Shown piece by piece: positions 43,535 to 54,873 of a stretch of DNA of 64,000 nt. Every line of letters starts with the position of its first letter. Positions within the stretch are counted from its first letter, which is position 1. The stretch is from Cryptomeria japonica (lineage: Eukaryota; Streptophyta; Pinopsida; Cupressales; Cupressaceae), in NCBI RefSeq assembly GCF_030272615.1, contig NC_081407.1:142046897-142110896 (forward strand), read 5' to 3'. A program made the position numbers and the translations under genes. A model generated the notes under the pieces. It saw nothing but the letters and a program-made list of their open reading frames with translations. It searched no databases and had not been told where the DNA came from.

Positions 43535-45730
43535 TGTAAGGAAAGCAGAGTGTGGAAAATGCCTTCCAAATGTTAATTTCTTAGAGGAGAAAAGCAAATA
43601 TGTGTTTCAATTTGAATTACAACAACTTAAGATACACAATACAAGATAAATAGAGCAACATGAAAAACACAATCATAGAGTAGTACACTAGAATTCACGT
43701 GGGAAAACCCTTATGGGTGAAAAACCCACACACCAAAGCAATATCTCTTGTATTACAGTAAAAACAATTTACATACAAGTTACAAATCTTCACGCTTTGA
43801 TCTAGTCTCTGTTTAGGTAGCAGTTCAGAAGATTACATTCACAATTGGCTTGCAATCCAACATTCAATTGAATCACACAAATCGACTCAACAACACAGCT
43901 GCACTATGACAAGGATCATTATCACACCAGCCAACCACATTCAACCATTTTTCAGACGTTTATATGTCTCTGTTCAAAAAATGATTCATTTCAATTACCA
44001 TATCTCTAACTATCGAACTTCCTCAGAATGTCAATAACACGACATGTTATCTCTGTTGCTTCATCTAAGTCATTCCAGTTACCACCAATCATCTACTTAT
44101 AGCTCAACAAGTCGTCTTGTATTTGGCGGTGGTCCCCTCCTTTGTTGCTTTTGACTTAACTTATTGCCGAAGTCACTTTGACATCGTATAGGGTAGCGAG
44201 GCGAGCGAGTCTCCTGCTCCCCTAGTTAGCCCGTAGTGTTTCTTTGGGAACCCTCAGATACCTGCGGGGTGGAAGGGAAGGCAAGTCTCCTTGCTTCCTT
44301 GTTATCTCGTTGTGGTATGGTGGTTCTCAGATATCACACTGGTAACCTGCAAATGACACAAATATTTTGAAGTTGGTGATTGTTGAGAGAAGATAAATGA
44401 TCTTGTATTTATAGATTTTTGGAACAGATTGAGTGGGAAACAGAACTGAAGTGATGATTGATAGTTGAACTGATTTGATTGATCAATCAACTCATTTTGA
44501 TTGATCTGTTAAGTGGATTGATTGGAGGGATAACTCAATTGATTGACTAGATGACTCAATTGATTAGCCACATGATTGAATTAATTGATTAGAAGACTGA
44601 TTTGATTGAGGAGAAGATTGAATTGATTGATTAGAAGACTGAATTGATGGGTTAGTCAGAAAAGGTGATTGAGAGTGGAAAGGGAAGATTGAAGAGTTAA
44701 TTGAATTAACTGACTAGTTAATTGATTTGATCAATCAGTCATGATTTTCAACATGTGTTGGAGGATTTTGAATTGAAATTCAATTTCATGTTTATTTGGA
44801 TTTGAATTTTGATTTTCGAATATTGAAATGGGATGAAATTCAAATTTAGTTAAATTCAAATTTGGGAAATTGGAATGAGATGAAACGAGTTGAAATTCGA
44901 ATTTGGGAAATTGGAAGAATAAAAATAATAAATTAAATAATTTAAATGAAATTATTTAATCATTGAAAATTGAATTAATTAAATAATAAAGATTATTTAA
45001 TTAAGGAATAAATCATAATTAATCAAATAATTATATTTAAGATAAGGTTAAAATGATGAACTGATTAATAAGTGGAAATCGAATAATTAGTATTTGAAGA
45101 AGGTGATGATTGAGTCAGTTGAGAAAAAATATGATTAAATTAATTAAATAACTAAAGAATTATTTAACTAATAGGACGAATAATTAGTAAATGATCAATG
45201 AGACATTTTTAGGTGTCTACACCCACAACACCATTGTTTGACTGTTATTCATCATGCGGGGTGGCATGAAGAACCTTCCCTTTGCCCTTCGTCTTTATCC
45301 CACACTACACCTACGACCTCTAGAGAGCTCTTGCGGGGTGGTGGGGAAGACCAAGTCATCTCTCTACCACTATCCCACATGTTCTCTTATTAGATCCTTA
45401 GTGTCCTGTGGGGCAACAAGAAGAAGACAAAGTCTCATTTCTCTCTACTATCTCGAAAACCTTTTTGTCGTGCCTTTGTCAAGATGTATGGTAAATGAGA
45501 AGGAATGTGTTCCCTCGGGCTATCCCGCAACACTCTGCACATTGCTTCTCCAAATTGGTATATAGCACAATTGTTATCAATTGCTTCGTCAGTAACATGA
45601 AGGTTATTTAGTTGCCTTTGAATATAATCAATAACACGAACGTTATCCACATCGAAACTGCTCACTTTTGAGACCAAGTGGCATTTGTTTGAGATTTCAA
45701 CTAGTAAGTTTGAGACATCCATTCTCAATA
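43535..45730 (-). repeat. 3' LTR of antisense copia element, with extra internal sequence
   Basis: Ends match the other LTR, but this copy is 2.2 kb against 0.93 kb. Extra material lies at about 43675-44030 and about 44315-45228. The second block has many ATTGATT-type units (44440-44740) and AT-rich direct repeats (44790-44920). Confidence 0.75.
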
Positions 45731-47497
45731 TTCTGCCACTTGACGAATAACTTACTAGTATCTCCAAAACACTTAGAGACTAAAGAGAAACATGGGTTCG
45801 AAGACCCATAGAATTAGCACACCATTTGAACTTATCCATGCTCACAGGTTTTGTCAATGCATCTGCAACATTATTCAAAGTATCCACCTTTTCTAGATTG
45901 ACCTTTCCATCTTCCACTATGTAACGAAAAAAGTGATACTACACATCAATATGTTTCGTCCTGGCATGGAAAGTGGGATTTTTCACCAAACCAATGGCAC
46001 TCTGATTGTCGCAACAAATAGTAATCTGTCCTGCATTAAACCCAACATCAGAACACAAACGATAGGCATGAGTTGCTTCCATGTACTCTGCCTCTATAGT
46101 AAATAAAGCGACTACAACTTTCCGTTTTCTCATCCAATTGATTGCACCACCATTCAACGTGAATACATATCCATTGGTAGATCTTCTGTTGTCAATGTCC
46201 CCTGCTTAATTAGAATCCACATATCTCTGAATGCTAACGGTCCTCTTCGATCCAACCAAGTTTCCATGGTAACACAGAGCATACTGAGAGGTACCTTTCA
46301 AGTATCTGAACACTCTCTTCACAACATCCCAATGTGGTCTTCCTAGGTTTCCCATTAATTGACTTAGCACTCCCACTACTTGAGCAATGTCTGGCCTTGT
46401 ACAGACCATTACATACATTAGGCTGTCAGCTGCACTTGCATAAGGCACCTTGGTCATTTCCTCCATCTTAGTAGAAGATTTTGGACAATCTTCAACAAAG
46501 AGTTTTGTTCCCTATAATACTGGAACAACTAATTTCTTTCAATCTGACATATTGAACCTCTCTAGGACAGTGCAAATGTACTTACTCTGATTGAGCCAAA
46601 TATTTCTATATTTCTATACCCATTGATTCCCATCCCTAGAATATAACTAGCTTCACCTAAATCTTTCATTTTAAAACATGTTGACAACTTTGATTTTAAG
46701 TCATAAATCATACCCTTATCATTCCCGATGAACAACGTGTCATCCACATACAGTGCAATGATAAGTAAATGATCTTCTTAGTCTTGTAATATACACAATG
46801 ATCAAATTTTGATCTTAAAAATCCCAGAGATAGTTCACAAAGGTGTCAAACTTCTGGTACCACATTCTAGGTGACTGTTTTAAACCATAAAGAGACTTTT
46901 CCAACTTGTAGACCAAGGATTCTTTACTTTTTACCAAAAAATGCTTAGGTTGGGACATATAAATCTCTTCCTCCAAGTTGCCATGAAGGAACGATATCTT
47001 TGCATCCATCTGCTTGAGCTCAAATTATATGTTGTTGCAAGTGACAGAATAAATCTGATAGATGTCAGTTTTGCTACAGGAGAAAATATTTCTCCATAAT
47101 CAATTCCCTCAACTTGGGAATAGCCCTTCACAACCAACCTAGCTTTATACTTTTCCACACTACCATCCAAACAATTTTTTTTCTTAAATGCCCATTTGGA
47201 GCCAATCGGGCTTCTACCTTCAGGCAAGGGCACTAGATCCCAAGTTTCATTCTTCTTTAGTGAGGCCATTTCTTCATTCATGGCCTCCAACCAGGAATCT
47301 GAATCAGGCATTTGTATTGCCTCTTTCACAGTCCTAGGCTCATCAATGTTAGTAACCAAAGCATAGGCATAATTTGAATCCAACATTGAGAAACCATACC
47401 TATCAGGTTGTCTTCTCTCCCATGTGGACCTCCTCAATGGTTGAGGTGGAGGTTCTCATTCTTCTTCTTGACCAAAACTATCAAAGCTACTTGACCT
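45731..47497 (-). pseudogene. Copia reverse transcriptase and RNase H, antisense
   Basis: Minus-strand reading gives the linker and reverse transcriptase start (WLEAMNEEMASLKKNETWDL, IGSKWAFKKK, VKGYSQVEGIDYGEIFSPVAK), then YVDDTLFIGND, then the connection (ASAADSLMYVMVCTRPDIAQ). RNase H follows (CDNQSAIGLVKNPTFHARTK). Segments are in different frames with stops. The right end is cut by the nested element at 47498. Confidence 0.8.
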
Positions 47498-48609
47498 TGA
47501 TAGACTTATAAAGCACTGAGAGTGGGGTGGGCTGGGGGGGGGGGGGTGTGAATTAGTGACACCAAAAACAATACTACTTTAAACACTGATCGGTAGAGAT
47601 ACTTAACAAGTTTACTAAACACTATGCATGCAATCCAGAATAATATTAAAGCATCCACAATAAGTAAAACATCCACCATAACACAAGTGTTTATACATGG
47701 AAACCCCAAATGGGAAAAACCACGGTGAGATGGGACTCACAAGTTAACTATCTACAATAATAGGCAACTGACCAATTAAGGTCTACAAAAATGCTCCGCT
47801 AGGAGCGAATCCTGTTAAAGATCCCAAAGCTTTGTTAGGAGCTATACCTTGTTAAAGGTAGTACCCTATTAGGAGTAACCTCGGTAGAGGATTTATGAAT
47901 CCAAACTAATGGATAACCTTGTTAAAGGATTTGTACAATGAAACTTGTTAGAGCTTACCTGGTTAGGGGATTTGACTATTGTAGTGATTAGAAAACAACA
48001 GTGGTGTGATCTAGAAGTAGCACAACTTGCTTGAATAGATCCTCTTCTATGCACTCAAAACTGCATCACCAACATATTCTGCAATGCCTTCAATAACTTA
48101 ACACTTCTATCTTCGCATACATAAAAATAGTTCATCATAATGTCATTATATAGACATTAGATTTCATGTCGGCTTATAAATCATATCACAATTCCTAGGT
48201 GCAGTGTATTTGGACAATCAAACATAACTCATCACAAATTGTCGCCAAATTTGTCAGTTAGGGATAACTCATCACGACCGGTGATAACTCATCACACAAT
48301 CAATGAATACTAATGAGAACACCGATACTGGTTAAGAGTTAACCACTATCAAGATGTAAACCGATTGTCCTCCATTTGCTTCTTTGATGGTTTCCGCTGA
48401 ATCTCCAAGTTGGTGTCAAGCCATTCCTGCATATACCGGTTTGACACTCTCTAAACCATCTTAAACTAAACATCCAATACCGGTTGTAATACAAGTAACT
48501 TTAGAAGTAATATCGGTTTGTCTTATGACAATGTGATCATATGTGTGTGTACATGTTCCATCAATGACAACACATGAAGTCATCCATTACAATCATCATC
48601 AAGCCAACA
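47498..48609 (-). repeat. 3' LTR of nested element
   Basis: TGATAGACTT... to CCAACA in plus orientation; matches 53764-54873. Contains a G13 run at 47534-47546, which is poly-C on the element strand. Confidence 0.85.
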
Positions 48610-48806
48610 ATCTCCCCCTTTGCATTGATGGCAACACTTAGAAAATTTTACAACTTTACAACTAAGTGTGCTTACAAAAATTGCACAACCATATTTCTAC
48701 TCCCCCTTTGACAACAATGCCAAATTGAAAAGTAAAATACACACACATATACATAGCAAAATTTGCATCAAAAGTTTACATATACAAAAAAATGTAAAAG
48801 TCTTTA

Positions 48807-51800
48807 TCAAGGAGTGTTCACTTCAATTTTCAAGAAAATATTACTGAAAGTAAGCTTCATTTGAGAAAAATCATTTTCCCATGTTTCCAGTAAGGTTTCA
48901 GTAATCTCTATGGTGGTCATAACCTATGCAAAAAATTCTTCCATTGCATCAACTGTACTCATCTCTGGAGTAGCTAAAATCTCTTTTGTATTCTTATATT
49001 CTCGTTGCAAGATGTCCACTTTAGGTCTCAATAAGTTCTTTAACTCCTTTAGGGATCAAAGTCTCTTTGCCTGTTCAAAATCATACATATCTAACCGATT
49101 TTGTAAACCATCAACAGATTTGCCAAAAGCTAAGACTGAATCCTGTAAAGGTATGTAGGCATTACATATCTTTTCTAGTTCTAGTTCTGTCTTAGTTCAC
49201 TTCTTAATCAAATCAGTATAGAAAAATAAAATATTAGATGTATAGGTTAGAATTATGCCTCCTATTTCAATAGCTTTTCTCAAAAGATCTTTTTTCAGGG
49301 ATAAAGCAATCTTCCCTGTATCAATATCTTTCATTATATGTTCACCTCTTTTCTTCCTGTAGTTGTTCTAAGATGAAGTTTGAGCTGCTTCCTCAAGGGA
49401 CTTGAGTTGATCAGAGGCATCAACAACCAACTAGCCAAGTTTGCCAATAGGACTTGACAAATTCCCTATAGCAGTCTCTGGTAGAAGACTAGACAAAATC
49501 TCCACAACAGTTTGGATAGTTTCTGCTTCCTTCCTTTGTTCCTTAAGTCTCTTCTTCTGGGCCCTGGATTGCATCATAGTTACAATCTCCATAAGTTTTG
49601 ATGCACTCATATTATCTTCATTTATAGGTCCTTTGATGCCTAATGAGTCATCTTCATCATCATTTTGCTGCTTGACGATTGCCTTTTCATTTTTAGCATA
49701 TCTTATCTCCTCGGTTTTCTCTTCCTCTTGTTTCTTCTCTTCAACTTTTTCTGTAGGTTTCTCCTGAGTAGCTTGTGAAACCAGTGGTAGTTGTGTTTTC
49801 ATTTGTTGATCTTTTACCAGTGGGGGTGGAATATCCACACTTGGTTGAGTTACCAGTATTTCCACTGTTTTAACCTGTGAAATAGTAATAACTAGTGGTT
49901 GTTGTGATAGCTTATCTGGTTCAATAATATTGCTAGATAGATCAATGGTGTCCTGAACCTCATCAACAAAAATAACCAGTTGAGAAGTAGTGTCACCCTT
50001 ATGCTTTTCAATATCTGGTGAAATAATTTCTTCTTCAACTAACTCCGGTTTCCCTCCAGTCTCAGTTTGATCATCATTATGAGACTTTGTATGCTTATGC
50101 ATCCGTTGAACATTTCTAGCTATTTGATGAGTTCCTACTTCAACAAATTGCACCTTTCCATCCATTAACATCAATCTTCTTGTCTGAAAATGAAATTGTC
50201 CTTTGAATTTATCAAGCAATGCTACTAATTCATCTTTAGACAATTCAAGAAAATATTGAATAAATACATTATCAATGATTTCTTGATCTTTCTCCATAGC
50301 CTCTTCCTACTTATTTGAAAGAATAGAATACAAAGAATCGGAAATATCCTTCTTAAGATCTTGAGGTAATCGATTGTATTGACATAAGTAGCTGATTACC
50401 TATTGAATAATTTGTTCCTTCCGATCTTCATTAAATGAATCAAAACATTCTTTAACATTATCAAACCTATTCCTCCCTAATGTTTTCACAGTTCTCTCAA
50501 AATCAGTCATAGTTTTGTAAGATAAAGCATTAATAGGAATACCTTGTTGAGAGGTGTCTTCAACTGGTTTGGCTTTCTTACCAGTTGCCTTTATTTTCTT
50601 TGGCTCCTCTTCAGTGTCAGTATCATCAGATTCTGCTTGAAGAATCAGTTGCTGGCCTCTCTTCTTTGTTGCAGTCTACTTCTTTATATATACCTTTGGT
50701 GCCGGTTCCTTCTTAACTTGGACACTTCATGTCACTCTTGTTCTTGTTGGCACTGGAGGTGTTTGCTCAAACTTCTTCTTCTTTCCTTTACCACTACTAG
50801 GTTGAGCACTGCTGGTTTCAGCTTCTGTAGTTTTCTCCTCAAAAGTACCCAATATTTTCTTCTTCTTATCCACTGGAGATGCCAATAGGTTACTAGCATA
50901 ACCGATCAATAAGTCATAATTGATTTCATAGCTCATGTCTTCCATTTCATCCTCTATAGGTTCGATAGCTTCCATGAGACAGAAATCAGTGGCGACTATG
51001 AAAAAGATTTCCTTAGCAAAGTGTTTCACTACATCTTCAGGTAGCCTAACCCTCATACTCATTTTCTTTTGAAATTCATTAAAGTACCTGTTCATTGCAG
51101 CAGAGAAAGTGTTCTTAACATCCTTAATGTTGTTCTTGATTTGAGCAGTTACCGGTAGGTCTTTTGACCATTCAATGTCACCAATTCCCGGTAGAAAATT
51201 TTGAAAGTAAAAGAATAAACCAATCAATAACTGACCGAATTTGAACTTCTGATTGCTGTCCTTCTTAATTGACTGTAGATTCAACATCAATTGACTCTTT
51301 ATGGCCTCACATAGGTCATAATCTACATTCTCAACAATCATTCTATAGGTTGTATGCACTGTTGTAGATGGCACACTGTTCATTCTACTGGAATAGAATA
51401 TTCTATAGCTTATAACCATGGTAGCCAATCTAAACGTTGGGTCCTTAATGTTATTAATAGAAAATGCACGCCCATCAGAGGTAGACCAAGTTAAAGTTGT
51501 TACAGTTTCTTTAGAAATTTGCCTCAGCTTGGGAACTTCATTAGTTTGCCAAAAAATAGTCACAGCATGGATAACCTCCTTAGTTATAGTATGCAATCTT
51601 TCCAGATACATATTTTCACCATGAACTCGACTAAGAATGATTCTGATATGTTCCTCTTGAAAATCCTCAAGAAAATAAGCTACATTATGAAAACCCTTCT
51701 CATAAACCCTAATATACTTGGGTTTGATCTTTCCACTCTTATCACACATGGATTTCAATTGAGAGTATATTGACAATGATCCTAAATATTTGATTTTGCA

Positions 51801-51950
51801 ATCAATATAACTAGACAAATCACCTTTTACGATAACACCGTCAGGAACTTGAGACAAAGTATTATATGACACAATTTGTTCAGATTCCATAACCTCCATA
51901 GGTTCAGATGTGATCATAAGTCTCTCTACTTTCTTAGATGATGACGCCAT
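48807..51950 (-). pseudogene. 1,048-codon reading frame of nested element, nine nonsense codons
   Basis: From ATG at 51950 (MASSSKKVERLMITSEPMEV) to TGA at 48807-48809, one frame keeps coding character throughout. Internal stops lie at 50727 (TGA), 50676, 50400, 50307, 49431, 49368 (all TAG), 49197, 49056 (both TGA) and 48924 (TAG), given as the lowest base of each. I found no frameshift. Residues 1-400 look globular. About 390-440 are Lys/Ser/Thr-rich. The middle is acidic and Lys-rich with QEEEKTEEIRYAKNEKA. The end is helical. I recognise no catalytic motif or family. Open sections are 50727-51950 (407 codons) and 49431-50297 (288 codons). Confidence 0.7.
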
Positions 51951-52484
51951 TCTGATAAATTCAATTTGAAAGGGATTTACGAAGAAATACCTTAATTCTC
52001 CCTGCTGCCTTAGTTTTCGGTTGATTTCTCAAATGCACACCAGTTCCACCTTCACTAATCTTCGAATCAACTTCAATCTTTCAATTCATAGCACATTCAT
52101 CCATAACCAGCTAGCAATTCTCTTTTCATTCTGCAAGTGCTCAAGAATTCTCTTTCGAATGCATTTAGGGTTAAAATAACATAGTAAAACTTTCTTTTAT
52201 CATCTTTACCTACTGCATTAATTGCTCGACCGCTAGGGTTACAAACCCTAATACACCAATTGACGGTATATCCAATATTAGCAGGTGTAAAACTAGTTGA
52301 CAAACTTTTGAAAAACCGATAGACAAGGATATCAAGATTTCACGCATCTTTCAAGGGGTCCGGAATTAGATTTACCTCTATGCTCCCCTTATGCCTATAG
52401 AAAGGCTCAATTCACTGGTGCAGGATTCTCCACACTAGGTGAAGGATTAGGTTCTTCTGTAGGCATATCATCACTCTTCTTTTT
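51951..52484 (-). other. Spacer between the two ORFs of the nested element
   Basis: About 530 bp without coding character; short frames only. It may hold a promoter, splice site or re-initiation region for the second ORF, but nothing specific is visible. Confidence 0.4.
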
Positions 52485-53198
52485 CTAGATTCGGTTCATT
52501 TCTTCTTTGGTTTCCTCAATGTTTACCTTCTGCCTACCCTTCTGACCTACAAAATGATTAACTGGTTTGTTCTTTTTGGTTCTACAGAACTTTGCCATGT
52601 GTCTCGGTTTGTGACAATAATAGCAGGCCATTCCAGACAATCTCCAAGGTCCTACATTTCCTCTTCCAGTTCTCCTTCTACAATTCATAGCCACATGGCC
52701 ATAATTGTTACAAATGGTGCAAATGACATTAGTTACCTTTTCCATCTCAAATGGACTAAACCGGTTCACACAGGGTTTCTGCCAGTTCATGTTACCCCGG
52801 TTGTCATAGATTCTCCTCCAGTTACCATTAGGTCTTGGATTCATGTGAGGTACTGGATTATTTGCTCCATAACTGCATTCAATTGATCTATGTCCATACA
52901 TGTTGCATGTAAAACAATGACATTCAAATCTCCTAGATACATACCTAGCATTTGGATTATAGCTTGTATTCTCATTGGGTCTGTTTCTACACACATTTGC
53001 AGTATGTCTAGGTTTATGACAAACAAAGCAAATAGGTTTAAAAACTTTCTTACCAGTAGGCTTATTAGCCTTAGGAGCAGTTTTGTCCTTGTGAATGTTG
53101 CTCTTTGTTCTAGAAGACTCTCCTTTCTCAGATGAATTAAAGCCTAGTCCAGATGTATCTCCTTTCATCCTCTGAGATTGGATCTGCTCATCCAGCAT
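52485..53198 (-). CDS. Gag-like protein part with four CCHC zinc knuckles
   Basis: Minus-strand frame of 237 codons. Four C-x2-C-x4-H-x4-C knuckles are visible: CFVCHKPRHTANVC, CFTCNMYGHRSIEC, CTICNNYGHVAMNC and CYYCHKPRHMAKFC. Knuckles of this kind bind element RNA in nucleocapsid. The frame is open upstream beyond the first methionine, overlapping the end of the coiled-coil ORF in the -1 phase, so the two pieces are probably one gag protein. Confidence 0.78.
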   Translation of the reverse strand: MLDEQIQSQRMKGDTSGLGFNSSEKGESSRTKSNIHKDKTAPKANKPTGKKVFKPICFVCHKPRHTANVCRNRPNENTSYNPNARYVSRRFECHCFTCNMYGHRSIECSYGANNPVPHMNPRPNGNWRRIYDNRGNMNWQKPCVNRFSPFEMEKVTNVICTICNNYGHVAMNCRRRTGRGNVGPWRLSGMACYYCHKPRHMAKFCRTKKNKPVNHFVGQKGRQKVNIEETKEEMNRI

Positions 53199-53221
53199 AG
53201 AAGAAATTTTATTGAACCTTT

Positions 53222-53701
53222 CTATCTTTCCATTAGCCTCAGTGAGTTCTCTTGTAATATCTTCATTGTGTTTGTAAGAGTCTCTCTTAGGGATGATGCC
53301 ATATCAAGATCTAGCTGCAAATCCTCTTTTTCTTCTTTTTTTGCATGCCAATGATCATGCAAAGTTACATTCTCTTGTTTGATCTTAGCAATCTCATGAT
53401 CTATTTCTTTGATAAGATCTTCAGCTGCCCTCTTAGCTTTCATCTCTTGAGTCATGCGGATAGTTAGGGCTTCTAACTCTCTTCTCAGATTTAGGTTCTC
53501 ACCATTCAACTTTTCAACTTCTTCAGCTAATGCATCAATGTTAGCTTCATCTGAAGAACTATTATCAGATATTTCCAATAGTTGTTCAGTCAGCTCTCTC
53601 CTTTTGACTTGTGAAGCTTTAAATCTGATCCTTAGAGTTTCAAGCTCTTCCTTGGTAGCTTCAAGCACTCTAGCCATCTCAAAGTAGCTCATATCCCCCA
53701 T
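53222..53701 (-). CDS. Gag-like coiled-coil N-terminal part
   Basis: The likely start is ATG at 53701 (MGDMSYFEMARVLEATKEEL), about 60 bases after the primer site. The predicted product is nearly all heptad-rich Glu/Leu/Lys helix (EEVEKLNGENLNLRRELEAL), typical of a multimerising gag N-terminus. The frame stops at 53222, about 20 codons after the matching -1 frame opens toward the zinc-knuckle section. Confidence 0.7.
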   Translation of the reverse strand: MGDMSYFEMARVLEATKEELETLRIRFKASQVKRRELTEQLLEISDNSSSDEANIDALAEEVEKLNGENLNLRRELEALTIRMTQEMKAKRAAEDLIKEIDHEIAKIKQENVTLHDHWHAKKEEKEDLQLDLDMASSLRETLTNTMKILQENSLRLMER

Positions 53702-53749
53702 GGTGGCTTTAGGGTTTCCTTCCAAGTGATTAAGCTTTAAGGAAGTTTG

Positions 53750-53762
53750 GCTTTGATACCAA
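53750..53762 (-). promoter_or_regulatory. Primer-binding site of nested element
   Basis: Minus strand reads TTGGTATCAAAGC just inside the LTR, an iMet-type primer site. Confidence 0.65.
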
Positions 53763-53763
53763 T

Positions 53764-54873
53764 TGATAGACTTATAAAGCATTGAGGGGGGGGGGGGCGA
53801 ATCAGTGACACCAAAAAAAAAACTACTTTAAACACTGACTGGTAGAGATACTTAACAAGCTTACTAAACACTATGCATGCAATCCATAATGATATTAAAG
53901 AATCCACAATAAGTAAAACATCCACTATAACATAAGTGTTTATACGTGGAAAAACCAAATGGGAAAAGCCACGGTGAGTTGAAACTCACAAGTTAACTAT
54001 CTGCAGTAATAGGTAATTGACCAGTTAAGGTCTAAAAAAATGCTCTTCTAGGAGCGAATCCTGTTAAAGATCCCAAAGCTCTGTTAGGAGATATACCCTG
54101 TTAAAGGTAGTACCCTGTTAGGAGTAACCTCGATAGAATCCAAACTAATGGATCACCTTGTTAAAGGATTTGTACAATGAATCTTGTTAGAGCTTACCCA
54201 GTTAGGGCATTTGATTGTTGTAGTGATTAGAAAACAACAGGTGGTATGATCTAGAAGTAGCACAACTTGCTTGAATAGATCCTCTTCTGCGCACTCAAAA
54301 CTGTATCACCAACATATTTTGCAATGCCTTCAACAACTTAACACTTCTATCTTCGCATACATAAAAATAGTTCATCATAATGTCATTATATAGACATTAG
54401 ATTTCATGTTGGCTTAGAAATCACATCACAATTTCCTAGGTGCAGTGTATCTGGACAATCAAACATAACTCATCACAAATTGCTGCCAAATTTGTCAGTT
54501 AGGGGTAACTCATCACGACTGGTGATAACCCATCACAAAGTCAATGAATACTGGTGAGAACATCGATAACAGTTAAGAGTTAACCACTATCAACATGTAA
54601 ACTGATCGTCCTCCATTTTCTTCTTTGATGGTTTTCGCTGAATCTCCAAGTTGGAGTCAAGCCATTCCTGCATATACCTATTGTCTACATATACCAGTTT
54701 GACACTCTCTAAACCAACTTAAACTAAACATCCAATATCGGTTGTAAGACAAGTAACTTTAGAAGTAATACCGATTTGTCTAATGAGAATGTGATCATAT
54801 GTGTGTGTGTGTGTACATGTTCCATCAATGACAACACATGAATTCATCCATTACAATCATCATCAAGCCAACA
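53764..54873 (-). repeat. 5' LTR of nested element
   Basis: Matches 47498-48609. G12 run at 53786-53797. A (TG)n run at about 54800-54814 is longer than in the other LTR. Confidence 0.85.

Larger units (their letters stand above)
47498..54873 (-). mobile_element. LTR element without pol, nested in the copia element, antisense
   Basis: 7,376 bp. LTRs are 47498-48609 and 53764-54873. Flanking 5-mers are GACCT and TACCT, consistent with a target duplication with one mismatch. On the minus strand the primer site TGGTATCAAAGCC lies next to the right LTR, and the purine-rich tract 'gcaaagggggagat' lies next to the left LTR. The inside codes for a coiled-coil/zinc-knuckle gag-like protein and a very long second reading frame, with no recognisable protease, reverse transcriptase or integrase. 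The type resembles large non-autonomous plant LTR derivatives. Confidence 0.85.

Noticed and set aside
44440-44740. ATTGATT-rich block as a satellite or CRISPR array
   Set aside because: Units are irregular in length and spacing and lie within an LTR; best called low-complexity sequence.
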